From NCBI GenBank assembly GCA_902555945.1, contig CACDUS010000008.1:1-64000 (forward strand): a DNA stretch of 64,000 nucleotides. The letters are read 5' to 3'. Below the pieces are notes generated by a model. It did not search any database. It saw only the letters and a program-made list of their open reading frames with translations, and was not told the DNA's origin. Shown here in pieces: positions 26,139-36,254 of this stretch (its first letter is position 1; each line of letters starts with the position of its first letter). The translations under genes were made by a program, and so were the position numbers. This stretch comes from an uncultured Pelagibacteraceae bacterium (GTDB lineage: Bacteria; Pseudomonadota; Alphaproteobacteria; Pelagibacterales; Pelagibacteraceae).

Positions 26139-27454
26139 TGATCAAAGATCAGGAGTATTTATCTGATAAAGCATCTTATTGCTTAGATCTGACAAAAAGA
26201 TTAGGAGCAACAGACTCAAACGTTGTTGTAAGTAACTCAATTTCTGAGACAGTAAATTTCAGGAATCAAAAATTAGACGAGTCTAATAGATCAGACAATC
26301 TTGCTATAAGTATAACAACTTATATTGGTAAAAAAAAATCATCAATATCTTCTTCAAACCTATTAAAAGACAATTTAGATACTCTTATAGAAAAATGCAT
26401 TGAAACAACAAAAAATACTCCTGAGGATGAATTTAACTCACTGCCGGATAAAGATTTACTTGCTAAAGAGGTAAAAAATTTAGATTTATATGATGATACT
26501 CATATAAAAAATGAAAATAAGATTGAATATCTGGAAAGATTAGAAGCATCAGCTTCAAATGATAAAAAAATAATAAATACAGAATCTAGCTTTACTGAAG
26601 ATAAATCAAATTTTATTCTAGCTAATAGCGATGGTTTTTTGAAAGGTTATAAAAGTTCATCATTTACGGCATCTAGTGTAACCGTAGCTAAAGATGATCA
26701 AAGTATGGAGCGAGACTACGAATACTCTAGCAAATGTCATTTACAAGATATTAATGATGCAGAAGAACTAGGAAAATTAGCTGCTGAACAAACTATTAAA
26801 AAACTTAGTCCAAAAAAAATTGGTAGTGAAAAAATTGCTATAATCTTTGATAAAAGAATTGCAAAAGGAATTTTAAGCACTTTTGCTGGTGCAATATCAT
26901 CCTCAGCTATTTCGCGAGGAACCTCTTTCTTAAAGGATAAAATAAATCAAAAAATATTTTCAGATGAAATAAATGTTTTTGATAAACCAGATATATTAAA
27001 AGGTCTTGGTTCAAGAAGCTTTGATTTAGAAGGAGTAAAAACTAATACTTTAAAGCTGATAGATCAGGGCGTATTAAAGGATTATCTAATAGATACCTAT
27101 AACGGAAAAAAATTGAATCTAAAATCAAATGGAAGATGTGGAGGAACAAGCAATATATATTTTGATAATGGAAATATTTCTTATAAAGATCTTTTAAATT
27201 CTAATCCAAGATGTCTTTACATAACTGAAACAATTGGTCATGGAAGCAATATTGTAACTGGTGATTATTCTGTTGGTGCTACTGGTTTTCTAATTGAGAA
27301 TGGTGAATTTAAATACCCTATAAATGAAATTACAATAGCAGGAAATTTTAAAGATATGTTTAAAAATATTACTCTTGCCAATGATCTAGAATTTAAATAT
27401 GCAACTAACTCTCCAACTATGATGATTGAGGGCATGGTTGTTGCTGGCAAATAA
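26138..27454 (+). CDS. pmbA: TldE/PmbA protease partner subunit
   Basis: The 438-residue partner of TldD. It has the same two-domain fold but without the HExxxH zinc site, as expected for TldE/PmbA. Recognisable parts are the N-terminal helical domain, GSRSFDLEGVKTNTLKLIDQGVL and the C-terminal SVGATGFLIENGEFKYPINEITIAGN segment, a strong family signature. Its ATG overlaps the tldD TAA stop by one base, giving coupled expression. It ends five bases before the convergent DUF6134 gene. Confidence 0.93.
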   Translation: MIKDQEYLSDKASYCLDLTKRLGATDSNVVVSNSISETVNFRNQKLDESNRSDNLAISITTYIGKKKSSISSSNLLKDNLDTLIEKCIETTKNTPEDEFNSLPDKDLLAKEVKNLDLYDDTHIKNENKIEYLERLEASASNDKKIINTESSFTEDKSNFILANSDGFLKGYKSSSFTASSVTVAKDDQSMERDYEYSSKCHLQDINDAEELGKLAAEQTIKKLSPKKIGSEKIAIIFDKRIAKGILSTFAGAISSSAISRGTSFLKDKINQKIFSDEINVFDKPDILKGLGSRSFDLEGVKTNTLKLIDQGVLKDYLIDTYNGKKLNLKSNGRCGGTSNIYFDNGNISYKDLLNSNPRCLYITETIGHGSNIVTGDYSVGATGFLIENGEFKYPINEITIAGNFKDMFKNITLANDLEFKYATNSPTMMIEGMVVAGK

Positions 27455-27459
27455 TTTTA

Positions 27460-28131
27460 TCACTCAAAACTTTTTAAACGATATTCCCAATTACCCATTC
27501 TAGAATAAGATACTCTTATAATTTGAAAATTTTCTTGGTCATACCAAATATTAAAGTCTAATCTTTTATCTTTTGGTAATGTTTTATCTTTAGATTTGAG
27601 TGTAAATCGATCAACATTATAAACTTTCCCATATTGTTCAATTTTTTCTTTACCAACAAATGTTACAACTTGTTTTTTTATACTTCCTGAAATTGGACTA
27701 ATCTGGCTATCAGTCTGTAAAATTTTATGATTCCACCAATTTCCCACAATATTATTAATAGATGCGTCTCCTGAATAGGAAGAACCTTTTATATTAAATT
27801 TATTTTTATCAAAAACTAAATTAACAAATTTTTCTTTATCATTTTGTAAAGTTTTTGATTGATAAGAAATTAATTGATCTTCAATATATTTTTCTTCACC
27901 ATATCCTTCTACTTGAAAAATAGTAGCTCCTAAAAGTTTTACAGCAAACTTTATTTGATTAGTTACTATTGTTTCTTTACCTTTTTTCGTAAAAAAATAA
28001 TAGTTATATCCTATTAGTTCTCCGTTTCTAAAAATATCCATTTCAATTTTATTGTATTTTTTATAATGATCCATATGGGCAAAAACATTTGAGGATATTA
28101 ATATAATAATTAGGACTAAAATTTTTTTCAT
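27460..28131 (-). CDS. DUF6134-like exported protein
   Basis: A 223-residue secreted protein. A clear signal peptide (MKKILVLIIILISSNVFA, cleavage after Ala) leads to a beta-rich mature region. Segments such as EMDIFRNGELIGYNYYFF, SGDASINNIVGNWWNHKIL and LDFNIWYDQENFQIIRVSYSRMG resemble the DUF6134 family of exported proteins of unknown function, related in style to DUF3108. It is probably periplasmic or outer-membrane associated. It is transcribed alone, divergent from the YczE-like gene (52-base gap). Confidence 0.68.
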   Translation of the reverse strand: MKKILVLIIILISSNVFAHMDHYKKYNKIEMDIFRNGELIGYNYYFFTKKGKETIVTNQIKFAVKLLGATIFQVEGYGEEKYIEDQLISYQSKTLQNDKEKFVNLVFDKNKFNIKGSSYSGDASINNIVGNWWNHKILQTDSQISPISGSIKKQVVTFVGKEKIEQYGKVYNVDRFTLKSKDKTLPKDKRLDFNIWYDQENFQIIRVSYSRMGNWEYRLKSFE

Positions 28132-28183
28132 TTAATGATTACAATAATAGACTTTTCTTATAATAGAAGTAGTTTATCTAAAA

Positions 28184-28831
28184 ATGTTTTTAAAAATTAA
28201 GAAAATACCAAAAGTTAATTGGACATCGGATAAACCACACAACCTAAAACCAAAATTTTCGACATTCTTTTTTTTATGTTTTGGATTAATGTTATTTGGA
28301 TTAGGAGAAGGTTTGTTAATTGTTTCTTTTACGGGTGCTTCTCCATGGAGTGTTTTAGCTCAAGGTATTTCTCTTAAAGTTAATTTAAGTATTGGAACAA
28401 TTACTCTAATAATCAGTGTTGCAGTTTTAATCTTATGGATACCTTTAGGTCAAAAGCCAGGAATGGGAACAATCTTTAATGCTTTAATAATTGCGCTGAT
28501 GATTGATCTTTGTATCAAATTTGTTCCAACTCCAACTAATTATATTAATCAATTAATTTTAGCAGTTATATCTGTAATTACAGTTGGTATTGGTGGAGGT
28601 ATATATTTAGTTTCTAATTTAGGAGCGGGCCCAAGAGACGGATTGATGATTGGTTTACAAAAAGTTACAAATTTTCCTATAGCCGCTGTAAGGGCAACCT
28701 TAGAAATTTCAGTTGTTAGTATAGGATGGTATTTAGGTGGAACTGTTGGAGTAGGAACTTTACTATTTGCTTTTGGAATAGGTCCTTGTGTTGCCTTAGG
28801 ACTTTATTTAGTTGATAAAATATTTGATTAA
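28184..28831 (+). CDS. YczE/YyaS/YitT-like membrane protein
   Basis: A 215-residue membrane protein with about five hydrophobic helices. The motifs FTGASPWSVLAQGIS, SNLGAGPRDGLMIGLQ and LGGTVGVGTLLFAFGIGPCVALGL match the YczE/YitT family, where Gly-Pro/Ser-rich repeats and an Asp-Gly-Leu loop are conserved. The family is only broadly annotated (possible transporter or regulator of membrane processes), so no substrate is assigned. Convergent with typA through a shared TTAA. Confidence 0.78.
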   Translation: MFLKIKKIPKVNWTSDKPHNLKPKFSTFFFLCFGLMLFGLGEGLLIVSFTGASPWSVLAQGISLKVNLSIGTITLIISVAVLILWIPLGQKPGMGTIFNALIIALMIDLCIKFVPTPTNYINQLILAVISVITVGIGGGIYLVSNLGAGPRDGLMIGLQKVTNFPIAAVRATLEISVVSIGWYLGGTVGVGTLLFAFGIGPCVALGLYLVDKIFD

Positions 28832-30654
28832 GCTGCTGCGCCAGCTTTTTCGCTTCTTTTTCTTTCGTGTGGATCTAATATAGCTTTTCTTAATCTACAA
28901 GACTCAGGTGTAATTTCTAAAGCTTCATCAGTATTTAACATGCTTAATTGTTCTGCAATCGACATTTTTCTTACTGGAGTTAAGACAACATTTTCATCTG
29001 TTCCTTGTGTTCTCATATTAGTTAATTTTTTTCCTTTCATGACGTTAATAATCATATCACCAGGTTTAGGTGATAGTCCTACAATCATACCTGGATATAC
29101 TGGATCATTGTGTGTTACGAACATTTCTCCTCTTGCCTGTAAATTATATATCGCAAATGCAACTGCTTTACCTTGTTCCATTGAAATTAATGCACCATTT
29201 CTTCTTCCCTCCATATCACCTTCAAATGGACCATAAGAGTGGAAAATTCTGTTTATTACGCCATTACCTTTCGTAAGAGTTAAAAATCTACTTGTGTATC
29301 CCATCAAACCTCTTGTTGGTGCATGGAATATAAGTCGTTTTTTATCTTTACCTGTATCTTTTAACTCAATTAATTTACCTTTTCTTCTATTCATAGAATC
29401 TATTATTTTAGATGAATGTTCTTCGTCAAGATCCATTGTAATTTCTTCAATTGGCTCAAGCTTGTTTCCATTTTCATCTTTTTTATATAAAACTTTTGGT
29501 GGGCTTACAGTCATTTCAAAACCTTCTCTTCTCATTTGAGTGAGTAAAATTTCTAACATTAATTCTCCTCGACCACTTACTACAAAAGAGTCATTTCCTT
29601 CATTTTCAGAAAATGTAATTCCAACGTTATTTTGTGCTTCTTGAATTAATCTATCTCTAATTTGTGTACTAGTAAGTTTTTTACCTTCTGTACCTGCTAG
29701 AGGGGAAGTATTTACAGTGATTGTAATAGACATTGTTGGAGGATCTATAGGTGTTGCTGTAATTGGATCATTCACTTCTGGATCACATATAGTATCTGCA
29801 ACATTGGCTTTCTCTAAACCTGCAATTACTACAATGTCTCCTGCTTCACCAACTTCAATAGGAACTTTTTTTGTGCCCTCATATCTAAAAATTTTTGTTA
29901 ATCTGCCCTCATCAACTTTTTCACCTTTTAAATTAATTGCTTTGATTGCTTGATTAGCTTTAGCAGTTCCTTGAGTAATTCTCCCAACCAAACTTCTTCC
30001 TAAAAAACTATCTGCATAAAGAAGTGTTGATAGCATAGCAAATGGTTTTGATTTATCTAATTGAGCAGGTTCAACGTGTTCAATTATTTTGTCTAATAAA
30101 GGGTTTAAATTTTTCCTTGGGCCATCTACCTCATTATCTGCCCATCCAGATCTTCCGCTTGCATATAGAACGGGGAAATCTAACTGTTCTTCGTTTGCAT
30201 CCAAACTCACAAATAAATCAAAAGTTTCATCTAAAACTTCATTTGCTCTTTGATCAGACTTATCAAGCTTATTAATTACTACAATTGGTTTAAGTCCTTG
30301 TTTTAGTGCTTTTGATAATACAAATTTTGTTTGAGGCATTACCCCTTCTGCAGAATCAATTAATAGCAAGGCTCCATCTGCCATACTTAAAACTCTTTCA
30401 ACTTCTGCAGCAAAATCTCTGTGACCTGGAGTATCAATAATGTTAATTCTTGATTCTTTCCAATTTATTGATGCTGGTTTTGCTAAAATTGTTATTCCTC
30501 TTTCTTTTTCTAACTCTCCAGAGTCCATTAGTCTTTCATCAACAACCTCATTTTCTCTAAATGAGCCACTCTGCTTCATCAGGTTATCAATTAGAGTAGT
30601 TTTTCCGTGGTCAACGTGAGCTATGATTGTGATGTTTCTAATGTTGTTAGTCAT
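28828..30654 (-). CDS. typA: Ribosome-associated GTPase TypA/BipA
   Basis: A 608-residue translational GTPase. G1 is AHVDHGKT (residues 12-19), followed by the switch/G2 region RGITILAKPA, G3 DTPGH, and G4 NKLD. The C-terminal half has the EF-G-like domains and the TypA-specific MGYTSRFLTLTKGNGVINRIFHSYGP and RLRKAILDPHERKRSEK tail. It assists 50S assembly and stress responses, notably at low temperature. Preceded by an 85-base gap with the tiny basic ORF further upstream. Full length compared with E. coli BipA. Confidence 0.96.
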   Translation of the reverse strand: MTNNIRNITIIAHVDHGKTTLIDNLMKQSGSFRENEVVDERLMDSGELEKERGITILAKPASINWKESRINIIDTPGHRDFAAEVERVLSMADGALLLIDSAEGVMPQTKFVLSKALKQGLKPIVVINKLDKSDQRANEVLDETFDLFVSLDANEEQLDFPVLYASGRSGWADNEVDGPRKNLNPLLDKIIEHVEPAQLDKSKPFAMLSTLLYADSFLGRSLVGRITQGTAKANQAIKAINLKGEKVDEGRLTKIFRYEGTKKVPIEVGEAGDIVVIAGLEKANVADTICDPEVNDPITATPIDPPTMSITITVNTSPLAGTEGKKLTSTQIRDRLIQEAQNNVGITFSENEGNDSFVVSGRGELMLEILLTQMRREGFEMTVSPPKVLYKKDENGNKLEPIEEITMDLDEEHSSKIIDSMNRRKGKLIELKDTGKDKKRLIFHAPTRGLMGYTSRFLTLTKGNGVINRIFHSYGPFEGDMEGRRNGALISMEQGKAVAFAIYNLQARGEMFVTHNDPVYPGMIVGLSPKPGDMIINVMKGKKLTNMRTQGTDENVVLTPVRKMSIAEQLSMLNTDEALEITPESCRLRKAILDPHERKRSEKAGAAA

Positions 30655-30739
30655 TTTTTGTGGCTCTTATACATAAATAAATTGTTTTGAAAACTTAAAA
30701 AAAACCATATTTAACATGCAAAATTTGAATATATTGCAG

Positions 30740-30856
30740 TTAATTAAGCTTTTTTCGTTTTTCTCTCTTAATCTTTCTTTTTTCTTTAAAGTTTAATCTC
30801 GGTTTTTTTTTTACACTCGAATCTTTAAATGATTTGCCACTATATCTTTTTGACAT
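30740..30856 (-). CDS. Tiny lysine/arginine-rich ORF (38 residues)
   Basis: An open frame of 38 codons starting MSKRYSGKSFKDSSVKKK and ending in a Lys/Arg-rich helix-like tail (KREKRKKLN). Its ATG sits one base after the stop codon of the upstream propeller gene, suggesting translational coupling. The composition resembles small basic ribosome- or RNA-associated peptides, but no family was recognised. No strong ribosome site is visible. It could also be chance, although short open frames with this basic bias and placement deserve a check. Confidence 0.45.
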   Translation of the reverse strand: MSKRYSGKSFKDSSVKKKPRLNFKEKRKIKREKRKKLN

Positions 30857-30857
30857 A

Positions 30858-32303
30858 TTAGAAGTTAAAAGTTTTTAAATTTATTATTCCAATTGAAGCA
30901 GTGTCTTCAAGAAAAAGGTAAAGTTTATCATTATGAAATTTTATATCTCTTATTCTCTCATAAACTTTAACTTTATCTAATATTTCGATTGAATTATTTT
31001 TCTTTAGTTTAAAGAAAATTAAAATTTTACTACCCAAACTTGAAACAACATAAGTCCTATCTTTAATTCTTGTTATTTCTGAAATGCCAAGATGATCATA
31101 CATGATAGGTTCAATAAAGCCATGTTCTTTATGAGATTTATAAAGTGGATATTTTTTGTATTTATTTTTGTTAGCTTCTTTATTTCCATAATGCTCTCCA
31201 TAAGAAGCTATAGGCCAACCATAATTAGGAATACTTAAATTATTTGCAAAATTAATTATATTTATTTCGTCTCCACCCGACGGTCCATGTTCTGTCTCTA
31301 AAATAATTTGTTCTTCTTTATCGAAATAAAGTCCTTGAGGATTTCTGTGCCCCATTGACAATAATTCAAAAGTTTTATTATTTACATTAATAGTGATTAT
31401 TTTACCATTAACACTATCTTTATTCTGTGCAAGATGTCTTGATCTATAATCTCCTATAGAAAATAAAATTTTTTCATTTCCCACATTAATTATTCTGCCC
31501 CCAGATTGATGAGCATTAAATTCTTGATCTAAATTATTTTTTGAATGTACACATTCTTTTGGTTTAAAAAAGTATTCAAAATCAATTAATTCATAATTCA
31601 ATTCACCAAAAATTATGCTTGTATTCCAACAATTTTCTGAGATTTCATCTGTAAATGAAATAAAAATTTTTTTATTAAAAATCTTTAAATCTTTAAATGA
31701 GAACCAATTATCTTCACTTATTTGATCTATTCCTAAAAAATCATCAAGATTATTTTTAATTTGTAGAAAAGTAATCTCATTTTCTCCTAAATTTCCATAG
31801 CCTAAAATTCCTCTTGCTGAAAGTAACCAGATCTTATTTTTATAAATATCTATATATCCACTTCCAGGATAGAAATCATTTATACCATAAGTTAATTGAT
31901 CATTTTTTAATTTTAGAAGAATAAATTCATTTAATTCACTTTTTAAAGAAATTTTTTCAAGTTTAGAAAAAATTAGGTCATTTAAACTATTTTTCTCATT
32001 CAATTCATAATTTTTGATAGAATTAGCATTATTATTAAATTGAATTAGTTTACCTACTTTTGAATTAAGAATTTTTTTTTCATTATTTAAATTATAAATT
32101 TGTCTCTTCAAATCTTCGTTATAGCTTTTTAAATCATTAATATATTTATATGGAAAAAATTTTGTTTTAATAAAGTAAACATTTTCTTCACCAATTAAAT
32201 TTTTTACTTTTTTTGATTTTCCAAGTCCTATCGCTAAAAACATTAAAATGAGAATTAATAAGATTAACGATATTAAAATTATAATAATTTTTTTTTTAAA
32301 CAT
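30858..32303 (-). CDS. Membrane-anchored glucose/sorbosone dehydrogenase-like beta-propeller
   Basis: A 481-residue protein with an N-terminal membrane anchor (residues 5-27), a short coiled coil (about 60-90) and a GSDH-type propeller. Family motifs are visible as GHRNPQG (318-324), TEHGPSGGDEINII (337-350) and NYGWPIASYGEHYG (360-373). In relatives this fold binds PQQ and oxidises sugars on the periplasmic side. Neither substrate nor cofactor use is proven, and no PQQ synthesis genes are seen in the window. The anchor plus coiled coil is an uncommon addition. Separated from groEL by a strong terminator. Confidence 0.82.
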   Translation of the reverse strand: MFKKKIIIILISLILLILILMFLAIGLGKSKKVKNLIGEENVYFIKTKFFPYKYINDLKSYNEDLKRQIYNLNNEKKILNSKVGKLIQFNNNANSIKNYELNEKNSLNDLIFSKLEKISLKSELNEFILLKLKNDQLTYGINDFYPGSGYIDIYKNKIWLLSARGILGYGNLGENEITFLQIKNNLDDFLGIDQISEDNWFSFKDLKIFNKKIFISFTDEISENCWNTSIIFGELNYELIDFEYFFKPKECVHSKNNLDQEFNAHQSGGRIINVGNEKILFSIGDYRSRHLAQNKDSVNGKIITINVNNKTFELLSMGHRNPQGLYFDKEEQIILETEHGPSGGDEINIINFANNLSIPNYGWPIASYGEHYGNKEANKNKYKKYPLYKSHKEHGFIEPIMYDHLGISEITRIKDRTYVVSSLGSKILIFFKLKKNNSIEILDKVKVYERIRDIKFHNDKLYLFLEDTASIGIINLKTFNF

Positions 32304-32352
32304 TTCTGATTTTTATAAAAAATAAGGATGATATAAGCAATCTTTCGTATTC

Positions 32353-32384
32353 AAAAAAAAAGGGCAGTAAAAACTGCCCTTTTT
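32353..32384 (-). terminator. Intrinsic terminator of the groESL operon
   Basis: A perfect 12-bp stem (32357-32368 with 32373-32384) encloses an AAAA loop. The leftward transcript ends in a run of nine T residues (complement of 32353-32361). It separates groEL from the downstream propeller gene. Confidence 0.93.
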
Positions 32385-32409
32385 GAATTTTGATTGAGTG
32401 TTTGGGGTG

Positions 32410-34083
<1,674 letters not shown>

Positions 34084-34093
34084 TTAAATTAAA

Positions 34094-34384
34094 TTACTTA
34101 CTTGAAATACCCATAATGTCAGACTCTTTCATTATGCTGTATTCTTTGCCATCAATTTTGACCTCAGTTCCTGACCACTTGCCAAATAAAACTTTGTCAC
34201 CAACTTTAACATCCATTGGGATAATTTTTCCATCTTCAGTTTTTGCACCACCACCAACAGCAACTACTTTACCCTCTTGAGGTTTTTCTTGAGCTGTATC
34301 TGGTATAATTATTCCACCTGCAGTTTTTTCACTACTATCTAAAACTTCTATTAGAACACGATCGTGTAACGGTCTAAATTTCAT
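34094..34384 (-). CDS. groES: 10-kDa co-chaperonin GroES
   Basis: A 96-residue co-chaperonin that caps GroEL. The LHDRVLIEV start, the mobile-loop region [19 protein letters not shown] (about residues 17-35) and the [12 protein letters not shown] end are as expected. It is the first gene of the groESL operon, with a good ribosome site AGGAG before the ATG. The leader from the predicted promoter is only about 20-25 bases, and no CIRCE inverted repeat is visible, so regulation is more likely through RpoH. Confidence 0.97.
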   Translation of the reverse strand: MKFRPLHDRVLIEVLDSSEKTAGGIIIPDTAQEKPQEGKVVAVGGGAKTEDGKIIPMDVKVGDKVLFGKWSGTEVKIDGKEYSIMKESDIMGISSK

Positions 34385-34411
34385 AAATTCTCCTTTATAA
34401 ATATTGTTCTC

Positions 34412-34439
34412 ATATAGAGATTGGCCATACTATTTCAAG
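34412..34439 (-). promoter_or_regulatory. Sigma-32 (RpoH)-like promoter of groESL
   Basis: Minus-strand CTTGAAA (34433-34439) is followed after 13 bases by CTCTATAT (34412-34419). The -35 is a perfect RpoH match and the -10 approximates CCCCATnT. The distance to the groES ATG is about 28 bases. Confidence 0.65.
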
Positions 34440-34509
34440 ACATACTTAAAAAATAAGTTAACTAAAAAAGATAAGAATTTGGGGTCTTTTTGGGTTATAG
34501 ATTAATTAA

Positions 34510-35328
34510 ATGACCAAAAATTTAGACAATGATGGCTTAAGAGCAATTGTAGATAATTATCAATTATTTTACATTGATTTATGGGGAGTTATACATAACG
34601 GGATTACTTTACATGAAAATGCAATTTTTACTTTAAAAGAAATTACGAAGAGAAATAAAGAGTATGTTTTGTTAACCAATGCCCCAAGACCCAATAGTGC
34701 AGTAAAGATTTTTTTAGAGAAAATGGGAATGGAAAAAAAAATTATAGATCATGTTTTTACCTCTGGGGAGGCAGCTATAAATTATTTAAATAAAAATCAT
34801 TTGAATGACAAATTTTTTCACATTGGTCCTCCTCGCGATTTTGATTTATTTAAAGATTTTAAAAAAAATAAATCTGAGAAAATTAATGAAAGTGAATATA
34901 TTCTTTGTACGGGATTATATGAAAGTCATGATCAAGAATTAACTTATTATAAAGATTTACTTGAAAAATATACTAATAAAAAGATGATTTGCACTAATCC
35001 AGATTTAATTGTTGATAGAGGAAATCAAAGAGAGTTATGTGCGGGATCTGTTGCAATGGTTTTTGAAAAAATGGGTGGAAAAGTTATATACTTCGGCAAA
35101 CCTTACCCCGAGGTATATAATCAGTCTATAGAAAATAAAAATAAAAAAGTCCTTTCAATTGGAGACAATCTGAATACAGATATAAAAGGTGCTAATCTTT
35201 TAAATTATGACTCTTTAATTATTTCTAACGGAATACATAAAAATGAAATTAAAGAGAAAGGAATAGAACAAACGGCTAAATCTTATGAAGCAATTTGCAA
35301 TTATATTCAGTCAGAATTAAAATGGTAA
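34510..35328 (+). CDS. HAD-superfamily class IIA hydrolase (TIGR01459-like)
   Basis: A 272-residue haloacid-dehalogenase-fold phosphatase. The catalytic motif is YIDLWGVIHNG, with Asp23 as probable nucleophile; the second Asp of the usual DxD is replaced by Trp-Gly spacing typical of this subgroup. Motif II TNAPRP is close to the NagD/CECR5 type, and motif IV is SIGDNLNTDIKGA. The YFGKPYPEVY segment holds the catalytic Lys. The substrate is unknown. The 3' end overlaps ribF by seven bases, and this HAD-ribF adjacency recurs in alphaproteobacteria, so a link to flavin metabolism is possible. Confidence 0.85.
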   Translation: MTKNLDNDGLRAIVDNYQLFYIDLWGVIHNGITLHENAIFTLKEITKRNKEYVLLTNAPRPNSAVKIFLEKMGMEKKIIDHVFTSGEAAINYLNKNHLNDKFFHIGPPRDFDLFKDFKKNKSEKINESEYILCTGLYESHDQELTYYKDLLEKYTNKKMICTNPDLIVDRGNQRELCAGSVAMVFEKMGGKVIYFGKPYPEVYNQSIENKNKKVLSIGDNLNTDIKGANLLNYDSLIISNGIHKNEIKEKGIEQTAKSYEAICNYIQSELKW

Positions 35329-36254
35329 GAACAATTAAACTATATCAAAATTTTAATATTAAAAATAATCATAAGAATTCTATCATTCTAATTGGTAATT
35401 TTGATGGTCTTCATGTGGGTCATCAAAAACTCTTTTCATTAGCCAAAAAATATAAAAAAAAATATAAAATTAAAATTGGTGTATTTACTTTTGAACCAAT
35501 GCCAAAAATGTTTTTTAATAAGAAATTAAAAAATTTTAGAATATCAAATAAAATTCAAAAAATTGATTTACTCGAAAAATTTGGTGTTGACTTTGTTATT
35601 ATCAAAAGATTCGATAAAAATTTTTCTAAAATTAAATCAATTGATTTTATTAAAAACATTTTGAATAAAAAATTAAACGCAAAGTTTATTTTTGTTAGTA
35701 ATAATTTTAGATTTGGAAATAAAAGAGAGGGCAACGTAAAACAATTGATTAAATATGAGGAAATCTGTAATTATAAAATAATTAAACCACAACCTTTATT
35801 AACGAAAAAAAAAGTAATCTCGTCTACTCTAATTAGAAACTTTTTACAAAATGGTAAGTTAAATAAAGCAAATAAACTTTTGAAAAGAAATTGGTCTATT
35901 GTAGGCAAAGTTCAGAAGGGGAGACAATTAGGAAAAAAATTTGGCTTTCCTACTGCTAATATTGATATTAAAGATTATGTGATTGCAAAACCAGGAGTTT
36001 ATGCAGTTAAAGTAAAAATAGAAAAAAACAATAAATCTATTAAAGGAATAGCTAACCTTGGATATCGACCAACATTTAAACAAAATAAGATATTATTAGA
36101 AGTTCATTTATTTAATTTTTCTGGAAATTTATATAATAAGTATCTAACAGTTGATTTTATGAAATTTATAAGAAAAGAAAAAAAATTTAAAAACGTTGAT
36201 CAACTGAAGAGACAGATTAAATCTGATCTTTTAAAAGCAAAAAAAATTAAATGA
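35322..36254 (+). CDS. ribF: Bifunctional riboflavin kinase / FAD synthetase
   Basis: A 310-residue enzyme that phosphorylates riboflavin to FMN and adenylylates FMN to FAD. The N-terminal nucleotidyltransferase domain has GNFDGLHVGHQKL (HxGH-type) and SSTLIRNFLQNG. The C-terminal kinase domain contains GRQLGKKFGFPTANI and GVYAVKV, then GIANLGYRPTF. The open frame begins at 35295, but the ATG at 35322 fits the family start (about ten residues before the first strand) and overlaps the HAD stop, so it is preferred. It is coupled to ileS by a four-base overlap. Confidence 0.94.
   Translation: MVRTIKLYQNFNIKNNHKNSIILIGNFDGLHVGHQKLFSLAKKYKKKYKIKIGVFTFEPMPKMFFNKKLKNFRISNKIQKIDLLEKFGVDFVIIKRFDKNFSKIKSIDFIKNILNKKLNAKFIFVSNNFRFGNKREGNVKQLIKYEEICNYKIIKPQPLLTKKKVISSTLIRNFLQNGKLNKANKLLKRNWSIVGKVQKGRQLGKKFGFPTANIDIKDYVIAKPGVYAVKVKIEKNNKSIKGIANLGYRPTFKQNKILLEVHLFNFSGNLYNKYLTVDFMKFIRKEKKFKNVDQLKRQIKSDLLKAKKIK

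Noticed and set aside
28940..30275. Several plus-strand frames opposite typA
   Set aside because: They are antisense to a complete, well-conserved GTPase gene and have no family resemblance.
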